DNA from: Sphingomonadales bacterium UBA658 | GTDB taxonomy: Bacteria; Pseudomonadota; Alphaproteobacteria; Sphingomonadales; Sphingomonadaceae | Length of the DNA stretch: 16,879 bases | Direction of reading: 5' to 3' | Assembly (NCBI GenBank): GCA_002299195.1 | Contig: DBOA01000141.1 | Coordinates: forward strand, 16,033-32,911 | Shown here: piece by piece, positions 1-6,610 of the stretch | How the letters are laid out: every line of letters starts with the position of its first letter | Position numbering within the stretch: the first letter of the stretch is position 1 | Made by a program: the position numbers and the translations under genes | Notes under the pieces: model-generated | The model's database searches: none | Seen by the model: the letters and a program-made list of their open reading frames with translations, nothing else | Told to the model about the DNA's origin: nothing

Positions 1-460
1 CGACGCGTTGTTGCTCGCCGCCCGACAGTTGCGATGGATAATGCGTCAACCGATGTCCAAGGCCAACCGCTTCCAACTCGGCCTTTGCGCGGCCGAACGG
101 ATCATCCATCCCCGCCAGTTCCAACGGGATTGCGACATTTTCGAGCGCGGTCATCGTTGGCAACAAATGAAACGCCTGCAGCACAATGCCGATACGCCCG
201 CGCCGTGCGCGTGCCAGCGCGTCTTCATCCAGTTTCGTAAAGTCGAGGCCGTCGACCAGAACCGTGCCGCCAGTGGCTTGCTCAAGCCCTGCCAATACCG
301 CCATGAGAGAGGACTTGCCCGAACCCGATGGGCCAAGCAATGCAACGCTGCTGTCATACGGCACCTCAAGGTCGACGCCGCGTAAAATCGACACCGCAGC
401 ATCGTTGGAACCAAGGCTGAGGGTGACATTTGCCGCACGGATTGCCATATCCGTTTTCAT
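1..460 (-). CDS. ABC transporter ATP-binding protein, YbbA/LolD type (partial, 3' end outside window)
   Basis: This is the ATPase subunit of an ABC system of the LolD/MacB/YbbA branch, which normally works at the inner membrane with FtsX-like permeases in lipoprotein or lipid export. Translating the minus strand from the ATG at 460 gives a Walker A GPSGSGKS at residues 43-50, a Q-loop glutamine in VLQAFHLLP at about residue 95, and the ABC signature LSGGEQQRV at about 145-153, where the window ends. The Walker B and H-loop regions are therefore not visible. An alternative in-frame ATG lies at 448; neither start has a strong ribosome binding site. The gene is divergent from a TesA-like esterase, the same neighbourhood as ybbA-tesA in E. 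coli, so YbbA is the best family guess. The permease gene should lie just outside the window to the left. Confidence 0.9.
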   Translation of the reverse strand, partial: MKTDMAIRAANVTLSLGSNDAAVSILRGVDLEVPYDSSVALLGPSGSGKSSLMAVLAGLEQATGGTVLVDGLDFTKLDEDALARARRGRIGIVLQAFHLLPTMTALENVAIPLELAGMDDPFGRAKAELEAVGLGHRLTHYPSQLSGGEQQRV

Positions 461-490
461 GTTAACCGGAGCGTGCAAGGAAGCATCCTT

Positions 491-1174
491 ATGAATAGAG
501 GTTTTTGGCTATATGGTGCGCTTATTGTCGCAATCCAAGGGTTGGTTGCATGCGGGTCTAACCCTGTAGCGGAAAATAAGGCGCAAGCGAAGGAAACGGC
601 GAAGGTTCAGGCATATGACCGGCTGGTCGTGGCCTTTGGGGACAGCCTGTACGCAGGCTACAGGCTTGCCCCCAATGAAGGGCTCGCACCGCAATTGCAG
701 GCAGCGTTGCAGGCCGATGGCATAAATGCGCGGGTCCACAATGCTGGCGTATCAGGCGACACAACCGCGGCGGGAAAAACGCGGTTGGCCTTTGTTCTGG
801 ATAATCTGGAGCGCAAGCCGGATTTGGTCGTGCTTGGCCTTGGCGGCAACGACATGTTGCGCGGTATCAAGCCTACAGAAACGAAGGCAAATATGGTCGC
901 GATGCTGGACGAACTGAAGCGGCGCGAAATTCCCGTTATGCTAACAGGTATGATAGCCGCGCCGAACCTGGGTCAGGATTATGGCAATGCTTTCAATGCG
1001 ATATTCCCGCAACTCGCAAAGCAATATGACGCGCCATTATATCCGTTTTTCCTCGAAGGCGTGGTGACCGATGGCGCGCTGATGCTGCCCGATAACATCC
1101 ATCCCAATGCCAAAGGGGTGTCGCGGGTTGTCGAAGGATTATCGCCGCTGGTCGAAGCTGCTTTGAAGGAATAA
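491..1174 (+). CDS. tesA: TesA/arylesterase-type SGNH hydrolase, predicted lipoprotein
   Basis: This is a GDSL/SGNH esterase of the TesA (thioesterase I / arylesterase / lysophospholipase L1) family, expected to hydrolyse acyl esters or thioesters in the cell envelope. The family blocks are all present: block I AFGDSLYAG with nucleophile Ser52, block III GLGGNDML with Asn120, and the catalytic DNIHPN with Asp201 and His204. The N-terminus is hydrophobic and ends in LVAC at residues 18-21, followed by Gly, which fits a lipobox rather than the cleavable signal of E. coli TesA, so the protein is probably lipid-anchored. I chose the ATG at 491 because AAGGAAG at 477-483 is a good ribosome binding site 7 nt upstream; a GTG at 473 is upstream of that site and unlikely. 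It is divergent from the YbbA-like ATPase gene. Confidence 0.9.
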   Translation: MNRGFWLYGALIVAIQGLVACGSNPVAENKAQAKETAKVQAYDRLVVAFGDSLYAGYRLAPNEGLAPQLQAALQADGINARVHNAGVSGDTTAAGKTRLAFVLDNLERKPDLVVLGLGGNDMLRGIKPTETKANMVAMLDELKRREIPVMLTGMIAAPNLGQDYGNAFNAIFPQLAKQYDAPLYPFFLEGVVTDGALMLPDNIHPNAKGVSRVVEGLSPLVEAALKE

Positions 1175-1180
1175 GGCGGC

Positions 1181-1204
1181 GCTGTATTAGAAAAATAATA
1201 CAGC
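1181..1204. repeat. Perfect 9-bp inverted repeat after tesA
   Basis: GCTGTATTA at 1181-1189 and TAATACAGC at 1196-1204 are perfect complements separated by the 6-nt loop GAAAAA. The dyad begins 6 bp after the tesA stop codon. It lacks a following T-tract, so it is a poor intrinsic terminator in the plus direction. It could instead be an mRNA 3'-end hairpin or an operator for the next gene, whose candidate promoter begins 16 bp downstream. Confidence 0.5.
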
Positions 1205-1219
1205 TGGGGACGCTAAGTG

Positions 1220-1248
1220 CTTGAAATGGTCACGCACGCGCTCCATCT
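1220..1248 (+). promoter_or_regulatory. Candidate sigma-32 (RpoH) promoter of the telA-like gene
   Basis: CTTGAAA at 1220-1226 matches the E. coli sigma-32 -35 consensus exactly. After a 14-nt spacer, CTCCATCT at 1241-1248 differs from CCCCATNT at one position. Transcription would start near 1255, giving a leader of about 26 nt to the ATG at 1281, which has a GAGGGA ribosome binding site 7 nt upstream. A sigma-70-like TATAGA at 1256-1261 is also present but has no suitably spaced -35. The match is by eye only. Confidence 0.45.
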
Positions 1249-1280
1249 GATGTGCTATAGAATTACTGAGGGATTTAGCG

Positions 1281-2486
1281 ATGTCGACTGAAACCGTTAC
1301 CCAAACCGAACCAGAGCTGAAGCTGACTCCGCCCGACCCCGTGCCGACCGTCGCGCCGCAACAGGCGATGGGCTTGGTCCCGGTGACGGATGAACAGCAA
1401 AGCAAGCTTGCGCAGCGCGTTGAAGCCTATGTCGCTGACTTGGTCGCGCAGGATGTGAACAGCCCCGAATTCGGCAAGCGCGTGGACCAATTGACCAACA
1501 TGGGCCGCAAGGAAATTATGGAAGCATCGGCGCAGTCGAACCGCTTCCTCGACAAGCCCATTCGCCGTATGGATGAAAGTTCAGGCGTCGGCGCGGATCT
1601 AGCCAAATTGCGCCGCGTTGTTGAAGATCTGGACCCGTCCAAAAAGGGCAATCTGATGACCAAGCAAAAGCTGTTTGGCATCATCCCATTCGGCAACAAG
1701 CTGCGCAATTATTTCGACAGCTATCAAAGTTCGCAAACGCATATCAGTTCGGTTCTCGCGCGTCTTGGCAATGGCAAGGATGAGCTGTTGATGGACAATG
1801 CCGCGATCGACGTTGAGCGGCAGAATCTGTGGGTTGCCATGGGCAAGCTGGAACAGATGATTGTCATGTCCAAGCAGTTGGACACGAAACTGGAAGAAAA
1901 GGCCGCTGAGCTTGAACTGTCCGACACCGCCAAAGCGCGCGCGATAAAGGAAAGCGCGTTGTTCTATGTGCGCCAGCGGACGCAGGATTTGCTGACGCAA
2001 ATGGCGGTGACGGTGCAGGGCTATCTTGCGCTGGATCTGGTCAAAAAGAACAATGTCGAACTGGTCAAAGGCGTCGACCGCGCATCGACCACCACCGTTG
2101 GCGCATTGCGCACGGCCGTGACCGTGGCGCAGGCGATGACCAACCAGAAACTGGTGCTTGACCAGATTACCGCGCTCAACACGACTACCGCGAATATCAT
2201 CGACAGCACCGGTCAGTTGCTGCGCGACAATACGGGCCTTATTCATGAACAAGCCGCCGGCGCCACCATCCCGTTGGAAACATTGAGCCGTGCGTTCCAG
2301 AATATTTACGACACGATGGATGCCATCGATACCTTCAAGATGAAGGCGCTCGACAGCATGAAGCAAACGTCCGAGGCGCTTGAGAAGGAAGTCGAAAAGT
2401 CGAAGGGCTATATCGCGCGTGCCGAAGGGCAGGCGCAGGCGACCAAGTCGGTGCAGGACAGCGGTTTGCTGTCACTTGAGGCATAA
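1281..2486 (+). CDS. TelA/KlaA-family toxic anion resistance protein
   Basis: The product resembles the TelA/KlaA/YaaN family (named for tellurite resistance on IncP plasmids; the molecular role is unsettled). It has 401 residues, close to the family norm of about 350-400. It is largely helical, without signal peptide or membrane segment, and rich in Glu, Lys and Gln with coiled-coil character. Recognisable family blocks are the segment LLTQMAVTVQGYLALDLV, the following VKGVDRASTTTVGALRTAV, and a late block around QNIYDTMDAIDTFKMKALDSM. The start is supported by GAGGGA upstream. An XpaC-like gene follows in the same direction, as in the xpaC-yaaN pair of Bacillus subtilis, suggesting the two proteins act together at the membrane, perhaps in envelope-stress tolerance. 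Family assignment is good; function is inferred only from the family. Confidence 0.85.
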   Translation: MSTETVTQTEPELKLTPPDPVPTVAPQQAMGLVPVTDEQQSKLAQRVEAYVADLVAQDVNSPEFGKRVDQLTNMGRKEIMEASAQSNRFLDKPIRRMDESSGVGADLAKLRRVVEDLDPSKKGNLMTKQKLFGIIPFGNKLRNYFDSYQSSQTHISSVLARLGNGKDELLMDNAAIDVERQNLWVAMGKLEQMIVMSKQLDTKLEEKAAELELSDTAKARAIKESALFYVRQRTQDLLTQMAVTVQGYLALDLVKKNNVELVKGVDRASTTTVGALRTAVTVAQAMTNQKLVLDQITALNTTTANIIDSTGQLLRDNTGLIHEQAAGATIPLETLSRAFQNIYDTMDAIDTFKMKALDSMKQTSEALEKEVEKSKGYIARAEGQAQATKSVQDSGLLSLEA

Positions 2487-2498
2487 TGACGATATATT

Positions 2499-2567
2499 AC
2501 CGTAGCCCTGAGCCCGTCGAAGGGCGCTTGTCGGCTGGACGTACTTCGACAAGCTCAGCACTACGGT
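2499..2567. repeat. REP-like imperfect palindrome between telA-like and xpaC-like genes
   Basis: Two 24-bp arms at 2499-2522 and 2544-2567 are inverted complements with four mismatches, separated by 21 bp. Each contains the motif CTGAGC-NN-GTCGAAG or its complement CTTCGAC-NN-GCTCAG. Short sequences of this type occur in many copies in sphingomonad and some gammaproteobacterial intergenic regions, as I recall. In RNA it would form a long hairpin between the two coding regions and could stabilise the upstream message or attenuate the downstream one. Confidence 0.75.
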
Positions 2568-2586
2568 GTGTACATCAAGGTGCAAT

Positions 2587-3312
2587 ATGAATAGCCCCGC
2601 ATCCAATTCTGATGACACCCTTAACGCCGCGGCACGGTCGCTGCGCAATGTCCGCTTTGCCCCCATCGGGACAAAGTCGCAGGCGCTGCGCCGCGCACAT
2701 TTTTGGGGCAAGCTGAGCAAAGCGACAATGGCGGTCGGTGCTGTCTTAATTGGCGCAGGCATCATCGGCGGCATTATCGGTGGCATTGGTTTTTGGGGCG
2801 TGATGATTACAGCCCTGCTGATGACAACCGCGGCCTATGTCCTGATGCGCTTTCCGCAAATGCCGATGCCCACGGCGGACAGCCTTAAACTGACGGATTT
2901 AGGCACATTGGCAGGAAAAACAGAGATTTGGCTTGAGGCGCAGCGCCCTGCATTGCCCGCGCCTGCGGTGTCGTTGATGCAAGATATCGGCGTCCGGTTG
3001 GACCAGCTTGCACCGCAACTGCAAACGCTCGACGATAATGACCCTGCAGCGCGCGAGGTGCGTAAGCTTGTGGGGGAACATCTGCCCGAGCTGATTAACG
3101 GCTATAAACGCATTCCCGATAGCCTTCGGTACAAAGAGCATGCCGGAAAGACACCTGCGCAGCAGCTCGTCGATGGCCTAAAGACGATTGACCGCGAAAT
3201 CGAGACGATGACCGGCCAGATTTCGCGCGGCGAGCTCGACAAATTAGCGGTGCGTGGCCGGTATCTTGAAATACGCTACGATAACGGCGCCGAAAATGGT
3301 CAGGGCGTATAA
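2587..3312 (+). CDS. XpaC-like membrane protein (5-bromo-4-chloroindolyl phosphate hydrolysis family)
   Basis: This 241-residue protein starts with about 45 polar residues, including a basic patch. A Gly/Ala-rich hydrophobic stretch at roughly residues 48-87 could form one or two membrane helices. A soluble helical C-terminal half follows, with a conserved-looking EHLPELINGYKRIPDSLR segment. That architecture and its position directly after a TelA-like gene match XpaC, the partner of YaaN in Bacillus. The family name refers to an old chromogenic phenotype and should not be read as an enzyme activity. The ATG at 2587 is preferred because AAGG lies 6 nt upstream; a GTG at 2566 sits inside the palindromic repeat. 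Assignment rests partly on synteny. Confidence 0.65.
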   Translation: MNSPASNSDDTLNAAARSLRNVRFAPIGTKSQALRRAHFWGKLSKATMAVGAVLIGAGIIGGIIGGIGFWGVMITALLMTTAAYVLMRFPQMPMPTADSLKLTDLGTLAGKTEIWLEAQRPALPAPAVSLMQDIGVRLDQLAPQLQTLDDNDPAAREVRKLVGEHLPELINGYKRIPDSLRYKEHAGKTPAQQLVDGLKTIDREIETMTGQISRGELDKLAVRGRYLEIRYDNGAENGQGV

Positions 3313-3373
3313 GCCCTCTATGATGAAAGCGCGTGTCGCTATAGATTGGCAATGACATGTAAATGAAAACGGC

Positions 3374-4474
3374 GTGACTCACCCAAGCTTACAACGCGAC
3401 ATTTTTGGAACGCTTGCCAGTGGTGAAGCTGTCCACGCGGTGACGCTGACCAATGCTGCGGGCATGTTGGTCAGGATTATCAGCTACGGCGCGTCTATCC
3501 AGTCGGTCTGTGTGCCCGACGCCAACGGTCACTTTGCGGACGTTACAACGGGCTATGCCGATATTGCGGAATATGTCGCGCAGCGGCAGTATTTCGGCGC
3601 GACCGTCGGCCGGGTCGCCAACCGTATCGCCGGTGCGCGTTTTGAGCTTGATGGCAAGGTCTTCAGCGTTCCCGCCAATGACGGTGTGCATTCGCTGCAC
3701 GGGGGCGATGTCGGGTTCGACAAGGTGAACTGGACGGTCACGGCGTGTGATGAAGAGGCTTTATCGGTGACGCTCGCGCATATTAGCCCCGATGGTGATC
3801 AGGGATATCCGGGCATATTGACGGTTACCGCAACCTATCAATTGCACCCCAACAATTTGCTGTCAGTGCATTACGAAGCCGTCACCGATGCGCCGACCTG
3901 CGTGAACCTGACAAACCATGCTTATTGGCATCTGGGCGGTGAGGGGGCTGCCTATGATGCGATGGACCATGTGCTGACGATTGCCGCCGAACAATATCTG
4001 CCTGTGGACGCGGCGCTTATTCCAACGGGAGAACGCCGCAGCGTTGCTGCCACGCCATTTGATTTTCGTAAACCCATGCCGATTAGCAAATATGTCCGCA
4101 GCAACACCGACATTCAACTGACCCATGGCAGCGGATATGACCATAATTGGATCATGGGTGCGGAAGCCGCCAGCGAGCCCAGATTGATGGCACATTTGGA
4201 AGATCCAGTGTCCGGGCGGACGATGACGTTGCTGTCCAACCAGCCGGGGCTGCAGTTATATTCTGGCAATTTTTTCGACGGAACGACGTCGGGAAAGGCA
4301 GGCAAAAGCTATGGCATCGGCGATGCGATTGCGCTTGAGCCGCAAATGTTTCCGGACGCACTCAACCACCCCTCTTTTGCTTCAATAGTTCTTCGTCCAG
4401 GGCAAATTTATGCGAATGTGATCATGTGGCGGTTCGGTGTCAGCCGGTTGTTTTCTCGGAATATCAACGGGTAA
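3374..4474 (+). CDS. galM: Galactose mutarotase (aldose 1-epimerase)
   Basis: The product should interconvert alpha and beta anomers of galactose or other aldoses. The family pattern is clear: IISYGASIQSV near residue 40, FGATVGRVANRIAGA at 74-88, an NLTNHAYWHL block with the catalytic His182, GYDHNW at 254-259, and IALEPQMFPDA with the catalytic Glu322. The C-terminal LRPGQIYANVIMWRF is typical. At 366 residues it is close to the usual 340-380. The start is GTG at 3374; no in-frame start is possible further upstream because a TGA lies at 3353-3355, and the ribosome binding site is weak. No signal peptide is obvious, so it is probably cytoplasmic. Its neighbours do not form a sugar operon, although a decayed polyol dehydrogenase gene lies about 700 bp downstream. 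Confidence 0.92.
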   Translation: MTHPSLQRDIFGTLASGEAVHAVTLTNAAGMLVRIISYGASIQSVCVPDANGHFADVTTGYADIAEYVAQRQYFGATVGRVANRIAGARFELDGKVFSVPANDGVHSLHGGDVGFDKVNWTVTACDEEALSVTLAHISPDGDQGYPGILTVTATYQLHPNNLLSVHYEAVTDAPTCVNLTNHAYWHLGGEGAAYDAMDHVLTIAAEQYLPVDAALIPTGERRSVAATPFDFRKPMPISKYVRSNTDIQLTHGSGYDHNWIMGAEAASEPRLMAHLEDPVSGRTMTLLSNQPGLQLYSGNFFDGTTSGKAGKSYGIGDAIALEPQMFPDALNHPSFASIVLRPGQIYANVIMWRFGVSRLFSRNING

Positions 4475-4517
4475 ACAAAGGAAACCCTAAAACGCGAGCG
4501 CCGCTTGCGCTGTGATG

Positions 4518-4539
4518 CCTGTTTTAGATGCAAAACAGG
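4518..4539. repeat. Perfect 8-bp inverted repeat, 6-nt loop
   Basis: CCTGTTTT at 4518-4525 and AAAACAGG at 4532-4539 flank AGATGC. On the plus strand the second arm is A-rich, so no U-tract follows. On the minus strand the hairpin ends in the same sequence because it is symmetric. It could be an operator-like dyad or a 3' hairpin for galM mRNA. Confidence 0.5.
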
Positions 4540-4549
4540 TTGAAATCAG

Positions 4550-4580
4550 CTATGCATATCCACTAGCAGAAAATGCATAG
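4550..4580. repeat. Perfect 8-bp inverted repeat with 15-nt spacer
   Basis: CTATGCAT at 4550-4557 and ATGCATAG at 4573-4580 are exact inverted copies, and each contains the self-palindromic ATGCAT. The right arm ends 12 bp before the ATG at 4593 of the broken receiver gene, where an autoregulator or repressor could bind. Two half-sites 23 bp apart centre to centre lie on nearly the same face of the helix. Confidence 0.45.
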
Positions 4581-4592
4581 TTGGGATGCTTC

Positions 4593-5000
4593 ATGAATTC
4601 GCTGCTGAAAGGGGCTGGTGTCCCACCATTTCATTCGTCCTCAAGCATTTTGCTTATCGATGACGAGTATGGAATTCTGCCAGAATAGCAGGAGTTTTTC
4701 GAACTCGCGGGGTTCAGAACGTTGACTTGCGCTGATCCCGTTCAAGGTATGGCAATGGTGCTTGAAACGCCCGACATTGCGGTTGTCATCACTGACCTGC
4801 GCATGGCGCATTTGGATGGCATCAGCATGATTAAAGGCGTGCGCGCTGCCCTGCCGGAAGGGCGTCATGTTGATTTCATGATACTGACGGGCGACGCCAG
4901 CACGCAGCTAGGCGACGATTTGGCCGACATTCCCATCTTTCTAAAGCCAGCGGACACGGACGCATTAGTCGCGGCTATCCGCACGGTATTGGCGTGTTGA
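4593..5000 (+). pseudogene. Response regulator receiver domain with in-frame TAG stop
   Basis: Read through the stop, this is a stand-alone receiver domain of about 135 codons. It has the acidic pair in LLIDDE (codons 23-24), the phosphoacceptor in VITDLRM (codon 68, 44 residues after the second acidic residue, as in CheY), Thr99 in MILTGD, and Lys118 in IFLKPAD. An in-frame TAG at 4686-4688 (codon 32) cuts it between beta-1 and alpha-1. All later signature residues are intact and in frame, so the lesion looks recent; a single C-to-T change from CAG would produce it. A restart at TTG 4722 would lack the acidic pocket and could not fold as a receiver. Without suppression the gene is non-functional. 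A sequencing error is the main alternative. Confidence 0.8.
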
Positions 5001-5185
5001 ACCGCCGCTGGACCGAATTCCCGGCGACCCGGGATATTCCCAAAACAGAACTTCTGATTGCCCTATTACTGGGTGTTGCAGGGCTTTTCCTGAATATGTT
5101 CGAGCTCAAGCTTGGCTGGGGCATGAATTTTGTACTCGGAAACGTGCTGGTATATGCATTTGTGCGCATGCTGGCGCGCAGTTGA
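4994..5185 (+). pseudogene. N-terminal membrane stub, possibly of a sensor kinase or cyclase
   Basis: A 63-codon frame begins at GTG 4994, overlapping the receiver gene's stop codon by 7 bp. It encodes a short polar leader followed by two hydrophobic segments (about residues 20-36 and 42-60) separated by LKLGWGMNF. It resembles the first two membrane helices of a larger sensor protein and stops abruptly at a TGA at 5183-5185. Its place directly after a receiver gene fits the partner of a two-component pair. The reading frame ends just where mannitol-dehydrogenase homology begins, so I interpret it as what remains after a deletion. It could alternatively be a genuine small two-helix membrane protein; I do not recognise a specific family. 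Confidence 0.5.
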
Positions 5186-6000
5186 AGCGACTGATGATCG
5201 CATATCTCCATCGCCATGCGCCGGAGCTTGTCAGCTGGTTTGAGGAAAAATGTGCGTGCCCATCGACGATGGTCGATCGCATCGTTCCCGCAACCACCGA
5301 AGCTGACCGGACAAGCATCGCAGCGCTTACGGGCCTGTGCGACGATGCGATGGTGGTGACGGAACCGTTCAGCCAATGGGTGATCGAAGACAATTTTGCG
5401 GGGCCGCGGCCCGCTTGGGAAAAGCATGGCGCGTTGATGACATCCAACGTCCATGCTTATGAAGAGGCAAAGCTGCGTCTGCTAAATGGTGCGCATTTCG
5501 CGATTGCCTATTTGGGTTTGAAGCGCGGCCATGAATTTGTGCATCAGGCCATCGCTGATCCTGAATTGGCGGCATTGGCAAACACCCTGATGCGCGATGA
5601 AGCGGCGAGCAGTCTGGAACCCGCTCCGGGACAAGACCTGAATGCATATGCCGACGCATTGATCGCGCGGTTTCAAAACCCCGCGCTCAACCACCGGCTC
5701 ATTCAAATTGCGATGGATGGCAGCCAGAAAATCCCCCAGCGCTGGTTGGCAACGCTGGCCAGCCAACAGGCGAGGGGGAAACGATGCCCGTCTATCCTGA
5801 CCGCCATCAGCGGATGGCTATGCCATATTCGCGGCGACAATGGCTTTGTCGATGATCCTTTGGCAGAGGTTTTAAAAGCAACATGGGCCCAGGCAGGGGG
5901 GCACGGCATATCCGCCGCCTTGTTCAGTGCGGGTGGCATAATGGCGAGTGCTTGGACTCCAAGCGAAGCGGATCTTCTCGAGATCGAACGTCAATTATAG
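5182..6000 (+). pseudogene. Mannitol dehydrogenase family, C-terminal domain only (N-terminal NAD domain missing)
   Basis: The frame encodes the C-terminal half of a long-chain mannitol/fructuronate/polyol dehydrogenase. Visible blocks are CPSTMVDRIVPATT (residues 26-39), EPFSQWVIEDNF, a PAWEKHGA segment and the catalytic block K97-x4-N102-x2-H105, corresponding to Lys295/Asn300/His303 of the Pseudomonas fluorescens enzyme. Family members are about 450-500 residues; here 272 remain and the roughly 200-residue Rossmann domain is absent. Possible starts are TTG 5182, overlapping the previous stop, and ATG 5194; neither has a good ribosome binding site. Without a cofactor domain it cannot act as a dehydrogenase. 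The remaining frame is open to its natural end, which suggests recent loss. A separately encoded Rossmann partner is not present in the window. Confidence 0.85.
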
Positions 6001-6031
6001 ACCATTGCGGCGCGCATAAACCGAGGCTGGA

Positions 6032-6610
6032 TCAGTGCGCGCCTCGTTCCGTCGACATCAAACCCTTGGCGAGTGCAGCCAGAGCCAGCGCAATGAGCAC
6101 GTGATATATGTGCCACGCCACAGCCTCATCCAGCCACGCCGCACGCCGAATGAACAACGTATTTGCAAGCATCACGGCGCAACCAATTGGCACAAGCCAC
6201 GTCCGCCCCGACGGGCCGGGTCGCACGATTGAGGCAAGAAATACGATCACTAACGCCAATAGGAAAACAGGGCCGAGCAGCGGTTGCGCGAACAAAAAGA
6301 TCGCGGTCGCGGCGCACAGGATGAGGGCGATTATCGATATTATGTGTCTATCCGCTGGGCGGAACAGATAGCTGGATAATATGGCCACGGCACCCGCAAG
6401 GCCCAACAATTGAGACGCACCGGCATGCAAAGCGGCGAGCGCATCCTGCAAACCAGCCCCAAAACGTACCACGCCGATGAAGGCTGCAACGCCAAAGCAG
6501 GCCATTGCAAATGCCGGTAAATGTCGGCCATTTCGCCAAAGCGTAGTTCCGGCAAAAATCGTGACCAACACAATGGCGGCGTCGGATAAAGCATAATGGG
6601 CGGGCATCAT
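6032..6610 (-). CDS. Polytopic membrane protein of unknown function
   Basis: I do not recognise this 192-residue protein. It is strongly hydrophobic, with about seven likely membrane helices and short loops, and a final helix containing WHIYHVL (an H-x3-H pair). Its start ATGATG at 6610 overlaps the stop codon of the upstream sterol desaturase gene by 4 bp (ATGA), which indicates translational coupling; a second ATG follows directly at 6607. The tight pairing suggests a role with the desaturase in membrane lipid modification, but that is inference from context. It is convergent with the truncated mannitol dehydrogenase gene across 31 bp with no obvious terminator. Confidence 0.8.
   Translation of the reverse strand: MMPAHYALSDAAIVLVTIFAGTTLWRNGRHLPAFAMACFGVAAFIGVVRFGAGLQDALAALHAGASQLLGLAGAVAILSSYLFRPADRHIISIIALILCAATAIFLFAQPLLGPVFLLALVIVFLASIVRPGPSGRTWLVPIGCAVMLANTLFIRRAAWLDEAVAWHIYHVLIALALAALAKGLMSTERGAH

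Larger units (their letters stand above)
4475..4592. other. Intergenic region carrying hairpins after galM
   Basis: This non-coding stretch begins with a small GC hairpin (AGCGC at 4497-4501 and GCGCT at 4507-4511, 5-nt loop), which is not followed by a T-tract. Two perfect 8-bp dyads follow and are listed separately. No convincing paired -35/-10 promoter is visible. The local composition is more AT-rich than the flanking genes. Confidence 0.5.

Noticed and set aside
1599..2366. 255-codon minus-strand frame inside the telA-like gene
   Set aside because: It lies wholly antisense to a gene with recognisable family blocks, has no ribosome binding site and its composition (His/Gln/Arg-rich) is that of a shadow frame.
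3363..3377. Four-codon ATG mini-ORF whose TGA overlaps the galM GTG start
   Set aside because: It could aid re-initiation, but so short a frame arises easily by chance and has no ribosome binding site.
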